A DNA stretch of 64,000 nucleotides. It comes from Burkholderiales bacterium (GTDB lineage: Bacteria > Pseudomonadota > Gammaproteobacteria > Burkholderiales > Nitrosomonadaceae). Below, in pieces: positions 51,185 to 59,870 of the stretch. Numbering within the stretch: position 1 is the first letter of the stretch; each line of letters begins with the position of its first letter. The DNA lies in NCBI GenBank assembly GCA_024235735.1, contig JACKLU010000003.1, positions 1 through 64,000 of the forward strand. Reading direction: 5' to 3'. Made by a program: the position numbers and the translations under genes. The notes beneath the pieces were generated by a model, which was not told where the DNA came from, made no database searches, and worked only from the letters and a program-made list of their open reading frames with translations.

Positions 51185-54000
51185 CTTTTCAACATGTTCT
51201 GCAAATATTTTCCCGTAAAGCTGTTCGGATTCGCGGCAACAGCTTCGGGCGCACCTTCCGCCACAATATGCCCGCCGCCGTCCCCGCCTTCCGGACCCAG
51301 ATCGATAATCCAGTCTGCGGTTTTTATAACATCAAGATTATGCTCGATAACGACAACAGTATTGCCGTGATCACGGAGCCTGTGCAGTACAGTCAGTAAC
51401 AAATCGATATCCTGAAAATGCAAACCTGTAGTCGGTTCATCGAGTATATAAAGGGTTCTTCCCGTATCGCGCTTGGAAAGTTCCAGCGAAAGCTTGACGC
51501 GCTGCGCTTCTCCGCCCGACAAGGTTGTCGCCGATTGTCCCAGCGTGATATAACCCAACCCGACATCAAGCAATGTTTGCAGTTTGCGGGCAACCACGGG
51601 CACCGGACTGAAAAATTCAGCAGCATTCTCCACCGTCATTTGCAGAATTTCGGTGATATTTTTGCCTTTGTACTGAATTTCAAGCGTTTCGCGGTTGTAG
51701 CGCTTGCCATGACAAACGTCGCAGGTCACGTAAATATCAGGAAGAAAATGCATCTCGACCTTGATGACACCGTCACCCTGACAAGCCTCGCAGCGTCCGC
51801 CTTTCACATTGAACGAAAAACGTCCGGGCGCGTATCCCCGCTCACGCGCCTGCGGCACACCGGCGAACAATTCCCGGATTGGCGTAAAAAGACCGGTATA
51901 GGTAGCCGGATTGGAACGCGGCGTTCGTCCGATGGGACTTTGATCCATATTGATGACTTTATCGAAAAACGCCAAGCCTTCAATCTCCTCGAATGGCGCC
52001 GGTTCAGCATTGCTGGCATAAAGATGCTGTGCGACAGCGCGATAGAGCGTCTCGTTAATCAGCGTTGACTTGCCGGAACCGGAAACACCGGTTATGCAGA
52101 CGAATAATCCGACTGGCAAATTCAACTGTATCCGTTTCAGATTATTACCCGATGCGCCGGCTATACACAGCATTCTGTCCGGGTTTGGCGCAGCGCGTTG
52201 CTCGGGTATCCGGATGGATAATCTTCCTGAAAGGTAGGCGCCCGTCAGGGAATCAAGGTTTGCCCGAATCTCATCCGGCTTGCCGCACGCCACGACCATT
52301 CCACCATGTTCACCCGCGCCCGGCCCCATATCGACGACATAATCCGCGATTTGTATCGCATCTTCGTCATGTTCCACGACAATCACGCTATTGCCCAGAT
52401 CGCGCAGATGCTTGAGGGTATTCAGCAAACGATCGTTGTCACGCTGATGCAGCCCAATGGACGGCTCATCCAGCACATACATAACACCGGTCAACCCGGA
52501 ACCGATCTGGCTGGCCAGCCGTATGCGCTGCGATTCGCCGCCAGACAATGTGTCAGCGGAACGATCAAGCGACAGATAGTCCAGTCCGACATTATTCAGA
52601 AACTGAAGCCGGCTGGAGATTTCCTTGACAATCCGTTCAGCGATCGATTGTCTGTGTCCGGGCAGAGCCAGCTGATCAAAAAAAGCTTTGGCCTGCTTGA
52701 GCGGGAATGCACTGATTTCGTATATTGTTCTGTCGCCTACAAACACGTGCCGGGCCGCCGTGCACAGCCGTGTACCCTGACAATCCGGACAAACTGTCGC
52801 ATTCAGATATTTCCCGAGTTCTTCACGCACGGTTTGGGACTCGGTTTCGCGGTAACGGCGCGTCAGATTAGGAATAATGCCCTCAAAAACATGTTTTTGC
52901 TGATTCTTTTTACCGCTGTCGTTGAGATAGGTAAACAGAATCTTTTCCTGTCCCGATCCATGCAAAATGATCTGCTGAATTTCGGCGCTGAGTGCTTCGA
53001 AAGGGGTTTCGATGTCGAAATCATAATGCTTTGCAAGGCTGCTCAATATCTGGAAATAAAATTGATTCCTTTTGTCCCAGTTCTTTACCGCGCCGGAGGC
53101 CAGCGACAAATGTGGAAAAGCCACGACACGCGCCGGATCAAAAAAAGTGATCTGCCCCAGTCCGTCGCACCGCTGGCAAGCACCAAGCGGATTGTTGAAC
53201 GAAAACAAGCGCGGTTCCAGTTCGGAAAGCGAATAACTGCAAACCGGGCAACTGAATTTTGCCGAAAAGAGATGCTCCCGCCCACTATCCATTTCAACCG
53301 CCAATGCACGGCCATCCGCGTGCCGCAGGGCGACCTCGAAGGATTCCGCCATGCGCTGTTTGGCATCGGACGATACTTTCAGGCGGTCAATGACAACTTC
53401 GACGGTATGCTTTTTATTCTTTTCCAGTTTCGGCAAAGCATCAATGTCATAAACCTCACCGTCGATGCGAAGACGGACAAAACCTTGCGCACGCAATTCA
53501 TCAAATAAATCCGCCTGCTCTCCTTTGCGTTCAACAACCAGGGGCGACAGAATCATCAACCGTGTTCCTTCCGGCAATGCCTGCACATGATCAACCATCT
53601 GTGAAACGCTTTGCGCCGCCAGCGTGATGTGATGTTCGGGGCATTGCGGATCACCCACCCGGGCAAAAAGCAGACGCAAGTAATCGTGAATCTCTGTCAC
53701 TGTGCCAACGGTTGAGCGAGGATTGTGCGAGGTCGCTTTCTGCTCAATCGCTATTGCCGGCGACAAGCCTTCAATGGAGTCAACATCCGGCTTCTCCATT
53801 AACTGCAAGAATTGTCTGGCATAAGCGGAAAGTGACTCCACATAACGGCGCTGCCCTTCGGCATAAAGCGTATCAAATGCGAGTGACGACTTTCCTGAGC
53901 CGGAAAGCCCGGTTATAACAACCAACCTGTTACGCGGAAGTTCAAGATTAATATTTTTCAGGTTATGGGTGCGCGCACCACGGATTCTTATCAATTCCAT
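51181..54000 (-). CDS. uvrA: Excinuclease ABC subunit A
   Basis: The damage-recognition ATPase of nucleotide excision repair. At 939 residues it has the usual length. Two ABC modules: Walker A GLSGSGKSSLAF (about 31-42) and GVSGSGKSTLINETLY (about 638-653), signatures LSGGESQRIRLA and LSGGEAQRVKLS. Two zinc motifs are present (CPVC...CQRC and CEAC...CDVC). The start ATG 54000 is divergent from the MFS gene, with 66 bases between. Confidence 0.98.
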   Translation of the reverse strand: MELIRIRGARTHNLKNINLELPRNRLVVITGLSGSGKSSLAFDTLYAEGQRRYVESLSAYARQFLQLMEKPDVDSIEGLSPAIAIEQKATSHNPRSTVGTVTEIHDYLRLLFARVGDPQCPEHHITLAAQSVSQMVDHVQALPEGTRLMILSPLVVERKGEQADLFDELRAQGFVRLRIDGEVYDIDALPKLEKNKKHTVEVVIDRLKVSSDAKQRMAESFEVALRHADGRALAVEMDSGREHLFSAKFSCPVCSYSLSELEPRLFSFNNPLGACQRCDGLGQITFFDPARVVAFPHLSLASGAVKNWDKRNQFYFQILSSLAKHYDFDIETPFEALSAEIQQIILHGSGQEKILFTYLNDSGKKNQQKHVFEGIIPNLTRRYRETESQTVREELGKYLNATVCPDCQGTRLCTAARHVFVGDRTIYEISAFPLKQAKAFFDQLALPGHRQSIAERIVKEISSRLQFLNNVGLDYLSLDRSADTLSGGESQRIRLASQIGSGLTGVMYVLDEPSIGLHQRDNDRLLNTLKHLRDLGNSVIVVEHDEDAIQIADYVVDMGPGAGEHGGMVVACGKPDEIRANLDSLTGAYLSGRLSIRIPEQRAAPNPDRMLCIAGASGNNLKRIQLNLPVGLFVCITGVSGSGKSTLINETLYRAVAQHLYASNAEPAPFEEIEGLAFFDKVINMDQSPIGRTPRSNPATYTGLFTPIRELFAGVPQARERGYAPGRFSFNVKGGRCEACQGDGVIKVEMHFLPDIYVTCDVCHGKRYNRETLEIQYKGKNITEILQMTVENAAEFFSPVPVVARKLQTLLDVGLGYITLGQSATTLSGGEAQRVKLSLELSKRDTGRTLYILDEPTTGLHFQDIDLLLTVLHRLRDHGNTVVVIEHNLDVIKTADWIIDLGPEGGDGGGHIVAEGAPEAVAANPNSFTGKYLQNMLKR

Positions 54001-54066
54001 TGGCTATCTATGTACGAGTCAACCTGATAATATACCCAACTTTCCAGAAAATACATAACCTGATTC

Positions 54067-55476
54067 ATGTCTGTTTCAATTTCATCTGAAAAAATGAACC
54101 AAACAGAAAAGCGCGCGACGATCGGACTGGCCGGTGTTTATGGGCTGCGCATGTTTGGATTGTTCATTATCCTGCCGGTTTTTGCCTTTTATGCCGAACA
54201 TCTTCCCGGCGGCAGCAATTACACATTGATTGGCATCGCGCTCGGCGCCTATGGATTAACACAGGCGCTTCTACAGATTCCGATGGGCTGGCTATCTGAC
54301 CGAATCGGACGCAAGCCGGTTATTTATGCGGGATTAATTCTGTTCGCAGTGGGCAGTTTCACCGCCGCTTTTGCAGCAGATATCTACTGGGTGATTATCG
54401 GACGCATTATCCAGGGTGCTGGCGCCATTTCAGCTGCAGTCATGGCTTTGGCCGCCGATTTGACGCGCGAGGAGCACCGCACCAAGGCGATGGCTGTGAT
54501 CGGTATGACAATCGGACTGGTCTTTGCGCTGTCGCTGGCGGTTGCTCCAGCATTGAGTCAATGGATTGGCGTACCCGGCATTTTTGCAATGACCGGCGTG
54601 CTAGCATTATTTGCGATTCTGATCGTCAAGCAATTTGTCCCTGATCCGCGAATCAGTCTGTTTCACAGTGACACCGAAGCCTCTCCTGAAAGTTTTGCCA
54701 GTGTACTGCGTAACAAACAATTACTTCGCCTGGATTATGGTATTTTTGCACTGCATGCCACGCTCATGGCGTTATGGCTGGTTGTACCGCTGACATTGCG
54801 TGAAGCAGGGGTTGCCGCTGAGGATCACTGGCAGATTTATCTGCCGGTTCTATTTTTTTCCATGCTATTGATCATTCCGGCTATTATTTATGGAGAAAAG
54901 AAAGCCAAACTGAAACAGATTTTTGTAGCGGCGATCGCTTTGTTGTTGTGCGGACAAATTGCGCTTGCGCTGACTGCCGGATCGGTTATCGGTATAACGC
55001 TGGCGCTGTTGATTTTTTTCACGGCATTCAATCTGCTGGAGGCCAGTCTGCCTTCGCTGATTTCCAAAACCGCACCAGTGGGCGCCAAAGGCACTGCGAT
55101 AGGCGTCTACAGCAGCACTCAGTTTTTAGGCGCATTTGCCGGCGCGGCAATTGGCGGGTATCTGATGGAAAACTACGGCAATTCCGCGCTTTTCGCTTTC
55201 TGCGGCGGATTGCTGCTGATATGGCTGATTTTGGCCAGCACCATGAAAGCACCCGCGGCTGTGCGTTCAAAAGCCTATCATGTCCGCAAAATGGATTTCC
55301 AGCAATCACGAGACTTATCCCTGCAGCTTGCTGCTGTACCGGGAGTGCACGAGGCACTGGTGCTTGCGGATGAGAGGGTCGCTTACCTGAAAGTGGATAT
55401 GAAGGGATTTGACGAAGAGAGCGTAAACAGACTACTTGAGGAAAAGGAGGAGCAAACAGATGGCATCAGTCAATAA
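54067..55476 (+). CDS. MFS efflux transporter, YajR-like with C-terminal YAM-type domain
   Basis: A 469-residue transporter of 12 helices. The MFS motif A is GWLSDRIGRKPVIYAG (about 78-93), and motif C-like glycines occur in helix 5. A soluble C-terminal extension (about 400-469) has a ferredoxin-like beta-alpha-beta pattern (AAVPGVHEALVLADERVAYL), as in YajR. The substrate is unknown, probably drugs or metabolites. Its 3' end overlaps the ssb start by 17 bases. A second ATG at 54094 (MNQTEK) could be the true start. Confidence 0.9.
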   Translation: MSVSISSEKMNQTEKRATIGLAGVYGLRMFGLFIILPVFAFYAEHLPGGSNYTLIGIALGAYGLTQALLQIPMGWLSDRIGRKPVIYAGLILFAVGSFTAAFAADIYWVIIGRIIQGAGAISAAVMALAADLTREEHRTKAMAVIGMTIGLVFALSLAVAPALSQWIGVPGIFAMTGVLALFAILIVKQFVPDPRISLFHSDTEASPESFASVLRNKQLLRLDYGIFALHATLMALWLVVPLTLREAGVAAEDHWQIYLPVLFFSMLLIIPAIIYGEKKAKLKQIFVAAIALLLCGQIALALTAGSVIGITLALLIFFTAFNLLEASLPSLISKTAPVGAKGTAIGVYSSTQFLGAFAGAAIGGYLMENYGNSALFAFCGGLLLIWLILASTMKAPAAVRSKAYHVRKMDFQQSRDLSLQLAAVPGVHEALVLADERVAYLKVDMKGFDEESVNRLLEEKEEQTDGISQ

Positions 55477-55909
55477 AGTCATATTGATCGGTAACCTGGG
55501 CAAGGATCCCGAAACACGCTATATGTCGAATGGAGAAGCCGTAACCAACATTACTCTGGCCACGACCGAAGTCTGGAAGGACAAAAGTGGAGAGAAGCAG
55601 GAAAAAACCGAATGGCATCGTGTCACTTTTTACCGGAAACTGGCCGAGATAGCCGGTGAATATCTTAAAAAAGGACGCCCCGTTTACGTTGAAGGGCGAC
55701 TGGAAACCCGCAAGTGGACCGATAAAAATGGGGTTGACCGCTATACGACTGAAATTATTGCCACCGATATGAAAATGCTGGGCAACCGTTCGGGCAGTGA
55801 CAGTTTCGATACACCTGATAGAGAGGGACATGAATCTGCTCCGGCGCAATCGTCATCAGGTAGAAGCAATACCGGATTTGATGACATGGAAGATGATATT
55901 CCATTCTGA
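55460..55909 (+). CDS. ssb: Single-stranded DNA-binding protein
   Basis: A 149-residue SSB. The OB fold begins MASVNKVILIGNLGKDPETR, continues through EWHRVTFYRKLAEIAGEYLK and VYVEGRLETRKWTDKNG, and ends with the acidic partner-binding tip DDMEDDIPF. ATG 55460 has AGGAGG 9 bases upstream, inside the MFS gene. Its position after uvrA and an MFS gene is common in proteobacteria. Confidence 0.97.
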   Translation: MASVNKVILIGNLGKDPETRYMSNGEAVTNITLATTEVWKDKSGEKQEKTEWHRVTFYRKLAEIAGEYLKKGRPVYVEGRLETRKWTDKNGVDRYTTEIIATDMKMLGNRSGSDSFDTPDREGHESAPAQSSSGRSNTGFDDMEDDIPF

Positions 55910-56007
55910 CCGGCGATTAAAAAAACGATCCGCGTCAACCGCCGCCGCAGCGTTAAAAACAAAACAGGTTCAGAATGATCATTTATCGTGCAAGACATCA
56001 GAATGTA

Positions 56008-57093
56008 TCAAACACGAACATGCTGAGCACCCATACTAGTTACTTTAGTTAGTACTTTGCGCGCCATATCCCTTAAAGGCACAACTTCATCAACAGCGCC
56101 GGCCGCCACTGCTTCCTTCGGCATACCATAAACAACACAACTGGCTTCATCCTGGGCAAAATTATAGGCGCCGGCTCGATGCATCTCAAGCATTCCTGCC
56201 GCACCATCTTTTCCCATACCTGTCAGGATAACGCCGATTGCATTTTTACCCGCATAATTTGCTGCGGAACGGAAAAGCACGTCTACTGAAGGACGATGGC
56301 GACTCACCAGCTCTCCTTGATTCAATTCAGTTACATAATTCGCGCCACTTCTTTTCAATAGTAAATGTGAATGCCCTGGTGCAATAAAAGCATGTCCAGG
56401 CAGTACTCGTTCACCACCTTGGGCTTCGTGTACCGATATCCTGCAAAGGCTGTTTAATCGATTGGCAAATGATTTTGTGAATCCTTCCGGCATATGTTGC
56501 GTAATCAAGATCCCCGGGCAATTGGCCGGTAATTGAATCAGGAATTCTTTGATTGCTTCAGTACCGCCTGTCGAAGCACCAACGATAATTAGCTTTTCCG
56601 TTGATATCGCGGTTCTACCTGGAGCCACTGGCAATACAGCATCTGCAGACGCACTTTTTGATACCGCCCTTTCCGGACCAAGTCTTTTTACACGCGCGGA
56701 AAATGCTGTTCTTATTTTACCGGCGATTTCGTCGCCATATGCTTTTAATCCACTGGCAATATCGATTTTAGGTTTGGCTACAAAATCAACAGCGCCAAGT
56801 TCAAGCGCGCGGAAAGTAATATCGGATCCCCTTTCCGTCAACGTTGACACCATGACTACGGGCATGGGCCGAAGACGCATTAATCGCTCCAGAAAATCCA
56901 AACCGTCCATTTTAGGCATCTCAACATCCAACGTTAATACATCCGGATTCATCTCACGAATCATATCACGCGCCACCAACGGATCCGATGCCGAACCCAC
57001 TACCGTCATATCACGTTGACTGTTAATAATTTCGGTCAGCAGCTTGCGGATAAGTGCTGAATCATCTATAACCAATACATTGATTTTTTTCAT
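56008..57093 (-). CDS. cheB: Chemotaxis response regulator / protein-glutamate methylesterase CheB
   Basis: Removes methyl groups from chemoreceptors after phosphorylation by CheA. A 361-residue protein: receiver domain (1-120) with phospho-acceptor D56 (TLDVEMPKMDG), then the methylesterase domain with S174 (GASTGGTEA), H200 (ITQHMPEGF) and D296 (TGMGKDGAAG). It is the last gene of the cheR-cheD-cheB operon, 32 bases behind cheD. Confidence 0.96.
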   Translation of the reverse strand: MKKINVLVIDDSALIRKLLTEIINSQRDMTVVGSASDPLVARDMIREMNPDVLTLDVEMPKMDGLDFLERLMRLRPMPVVMVSTLTERGSDITFRALELGAVDFVAKPKIDIASGLKAYGDEIAGKIRTAFSARVKRLGPERAVSKSASADAVLPVAPGRTAISTEKLIIVGASTGGTEAIKEFLIQLPANCPGILITQHMPEGFTKSFANRLNSLCRISVHEAQGGERVLPGHAFIAPGHSHLLLKRSGANYVTELNQGELVSRHRPSVDVLFRSAANYAGKNAIGVILTGMGKDGAAGMLEMHRAGAYNFAQDEASCVVYGMPKEAVAAGAVDEVVPLRDMARKVLTKVTSMGAQHVRV

Positions 57094-57125
57094 AATACGC
57101 TCACAATCGTACCAAAAATTATAAA

Positions 57126-57749
57126 TCAGGAAAAAAGCTCCACGACGTTGCTCTTGCTGGTGCTTGTGGATTTATTGAGCCTCCTGCTGTAATCCTTCTC
57201 ACGCATTTTGATTGTGCCATTATGCAGCTCTCTCAATTTCTTGACCAACACCTTACTGGTTTTAGGGAAAAAATAAACTTTACGAGGATAGATATCGATC
57301 AAATCCTTCGCAACTATTGGGATACCTTCAGTTTTCAGAAATTGCAGCACAAATTCCGCATTACGCTGACCAACGTTAGCTTGCGTTAAACCACTAATCA
57401 CATTACCGCCACCAAACACTTTTGCTTCCAGATTCGCGCGACACGCTCCCAGTTTCAGCAAATGATTGATTAGAATCTCCATCGCATACACCCCATATCG
57501 CGCAGACGGATTCATCGGCGAATTGGTGTCTGAGCTGCCGCTATCAGGCAACATAAAATGATTCATGCCGCCAATCCCGTTCTTTCTGTCGCGAATACAG
57601 GCAGCAACACAAGAACCCAGCACTGTCACGAGCAGCATGTCTTCTTTTGTAACAAAATATTCACCTGGCAAGAGCTTAACAGCATGTATATTAAAATTAT
57701 TATCAAAATATAAATTTGTGGCGATATGTTCATTGATAAACTCAGTCAT
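57126..57749 (-). CDS. cheD: Chemoreceptor glutamine deamidase CheD
   Basis: Deamidates specific glutamines on chemoreceptors. The 207-residue protein has the catalytic Cys in LGSCVAACIRD and His in GGMNHFMLP, typical of CheD, and the VFGGGNVISG segment. Its start overlaps the cheR stop (ATGA). The C terminus carries a basic, Ser-rich tail absent from most short CheD proteins. Confidence 0.95.
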   Translation of the reverse strand: MTEFINEHIATNLYFDNNFNIHAVKLLPGEYFVTKEDMLLVTVLGSCVAACIRDRKNGIGGMNHFMLPDSGSSDTNSPMNPSARYGVYAMEILINHLLKLGACRANLEAKVFGGGNVISGLTQANVGQRNAEFVLQFLKTEGIPIVAKDLIDIYPRKVYFFPKTSKVLVKKLRELHNGTIKMREKDYSRRLNKSTSTSKSNVVELFS

Positions 57750-58618
57750 GCTTTTCCTCGGTTATTTTTTGCAAGCTCGTATACTGTTTTTTCTCGTAAT
57801 TTGAATAAATCAGCAGCGTGCTGAAAGCTTTCGGAATGACCCGCAAACAGTAGGCCGTTTGGGGCAAGCAAAGGGACAAATTTTTGCAAAATTTTATATT
57901 GTGTTTGTTTGTCAAAATAAATCATGACATTACGACAGAATATCGCATCAAAAGGCCCGCGAATAGGCCAATTATTATCCAGCAAATTCAATTGCCGAAA
58001 TGTAATCATGCTCCGCAATTCAGGACGCACCATCGCATGTCCCGCATGAACGCCTTTACCTCTCAGAAAAAACTTTCTCAACTTCTCTTTTGGCAGTTTC
58101 TCGAGTTTTTCAATTGGATAAATGCCCGCCTTCGCTTTAGCTAGAACGTTCGTATCCAGATCTGTCGCCAGAATATGTACCGGCGGCGTAAGTGTATTGA
58201 ATACCTGCACCATCGACATCGCCATCGAATAGGGTTCTTCACCTGTTGATGAAGCACTGCACCAAAGGTGGATTTTACCTGCATTCCTGCGTTTTTCCGC
58301 ATGCTGCTCAAGAATGGGGAAATGGTGATGTTCACGAAAAAAGGAAGTCAGATTAGTCGTCAGTGCGTTGGTAAACGCTTCCCACTCTGGATTTTTAGGA
58401 CTTTCCAATGAATCCAGATAGTCCTTGAATGAACCAAAACCATTCGCTCTTAAACGTTTGGCAAGACGACTGTATACCATGTTTTGTTTGCTGGGCGAAA
58501 GCGAAATACCGGCACGGTTATAGATCATTTTTTTGACTCGCTCAAAATCCTGGGCAGTAAATTTGTATTCACGCTCAGCACCGCTTAATGCGCCGTCACC
58601 ATCTATTATTTCATGCAT
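57746..58618 (-). CDS. cheR: Chemotaxis protein methyltransferase CheR
   Basis: Methylates glutamates of chemoreceptors using SAM. From ATG 58618 (MHEIIDGDG, AGGTG upstream) it is 290 residues, close to E. coli CheR (286). The N-terminal helical domain (about 20-95) is followed by the SAM-binding core with IHLWCSASSTGEEPYSMAM, FDAIFCRNVMIYF and the NGLLFAGHSE C-terminal motif. First gene of cheR-cheD-cheB behind a FliA-type promoter. Confidence 0.95.
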   Translation of the reverse strand: MHEIIDGDGALSGAEREYKFTAQDFERVKKMIYNRAGISLSPSKQNMVYSRLAKRLRANGFGSFKDYLDSLESPKNPEWEAFTNALTTNLTSFFREHHHFPILEQHAEKRRNAGKIHLWCSASSTGEEPYSMAMSMVQVFNTLTPPVHILATDLDTNVLAKAKAGIYPIEKLEKLPKEKLRKFFLRGKGVHAGHAMVRPELRSMITFRQLNLLDNNWPIRGPFDAIFCRNVMIYFDKQTQYKILQKFVPLLAPNGLLFAGHSESFQHAADLFKLREKTVYELAKNNRGKA

Positions 58619-58663
58619 AAACACCTGACCTGATCGAAAACAAAGTTCCAAGAATAACCACAC

Positions 58664-58690
58664 TTATCGGCATTAGCTGAAGCGACTTTA
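58664..58690 (-). promoter_or_regulatory. Flagellar sigma-28 (FliA) promoter for cheRDB
   Basis: The minus strand reads TAAA (58690-58687), exactly 15 bases, then GCCGATAA (58671-58664): a perfect match to the core sigma-28 consensus TAAA-N15-GCCGATAA, 46 bases upstream of the cheR start. It implies co-expression with late flagellar genes. Confidence 0.88.
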
Positions 58691-58922
58691 TCTGACGCTG
58701 GCTTTACAGAAAACGCAAGCACACTTTCGCGCTGATAACCTGAAATTACCTGTCATGGAATGAACAGATCAATGGAATGCGATGAATTGCCGCCACCCAA
58801 CGGCATCGTCATGCGCCGCGCCGGATCCGTACGAAAAAGCCGGCGCAGTCATACACGCCGGATGGAAAACCCTGTAAAATCCGCAACTACACTCACAGAA
58901 GCGGCGTAACCGCGGTTTTTTC

Positions 58923-59870
58923 ATGAACAGACCAACATTCCAGGACATTATTTTCACCCTGCAGCGCTACTGGGCCAGACAAGGCTGCGCCATTCTGCAA
59001 CCCTACGACATGGAAGTCGGCGCGGGCACCAGCCATACGGCCACTTTTCTACGCGCGCTCGGGCCGGAGCCATGGAAAGCGGCTTATGTGCAGCCGTCGC
59101 GGCGGCCGAAGGACGGCCGTTATGGCGACAATCCCAACCGTTTGCAGCATTACTACCAATTCCAGGTCGTGCTGAAGCCTGCGCCGGCCAATATCCTGGA
59201 TTTGTATTTTGATTCCCTGCGAGAACTGGGGCTCGACCTGCAACAGAATGACGTGCGCCTGGTGGAAGATGACTGGGAAAATCCGACGCTGGGTGCCTGG
59301 GGGCTCGGTTGGGAAGCCTGGCTGAACGGCATGGAAGTCACCCAGTTCACCTATTTTCAGCAGGTCGGCGGCATCAATTGCAGGCCGATCACCGGTGAAA
59401 TCACTTATGGCCTTGAGCGACTGGCCATGTATCTGCAAGGTGTCGAAAATGTTTACAGCCTGATCTGGACTGACGGACTGACGTATCACGATGTTTATCA
59501 TCAGAATGAAGTGGAACAATCAAAATACAATTTTGAGCTGAGCGACCCCGATTATCTGTTCAATGCATTTTCCAGCCACGAAAAACAGGCACAGCAACTG
59601 ATTGAACAGCAGCTCGCGCTGCCAGCCTACGAACAGGTGCTCAAAGCCGCGCATACGTTCAACCTGCTCGATGCGCGCGGTGCTATTTCCGTGACCGAAC
59701 GCGCCGCCTATATCGGCCGCATCCGCAATCTGTCACGCAGCGTCGCGCAGGCGTATTACGCCAGCCGCGAGTCCCTTGACCCGCCGTTTCCGCTGGCGCC
59801 GCGCGAATGGGTGGCGCAGCTGGCGCAAACGCCACAATCCAAACCTTCATCCACAGCAACATCCGCATGA
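58923..59870 (+). CDS. glyQ: Glycyl-tRNA synthetase alpha subunit
   Basis: The catalytic (class II) subunit of the alpha2beta2 enzyme. The 315-residue protein shows the family N terminus FQDIIFTLQRYWARQGCAIL followed by QPYDMEVGAGTSHTATFLRA, and motif-3-like EITYGLERLAMYLQ. No ribosome-binding site is seen before ATG 58923; instead a GCGG/CCGC hairpin and T run precede it. It overlaps glyS by four bases. The 304-base gap upstream holds the FliA promoter and hairpins but no gene. Confidence 0.97.
   Translation: MNRPTFQDIIFTLQRYWARQGCAILQPYDMEVGAGTSHTATFLRALGPEPWKAAYVQPSRRPKDGRYGDNPNRLQHYYQFQVVLKPAPANILDLYFDSLRELGLDLQQNDVRLVEDDWENPTLGAWGLGWEAWLNGMEVTQFTYFQQVGGINCRPITGEITYGLERLAMYLQGVENVYSLIWTDGLTYHDVYHQNEVEQSKYNFELSDPDYLFNAFSSHEKQAQQLIEQQLALPAYEQVLKAAHTFNLLDARGAISVTERAAYIGRIRNLSRSVAQAYYASRESLDPPFPLAPREWVAQLAQTPQSKPSSTATSA

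Noticed and set aside
52306..53508. 400-codon open frame on the plus strand
   Set aside because: It lies entirely antisense to uvrA, has no recognisable motif and is explained by the codon use of the opposite strand.
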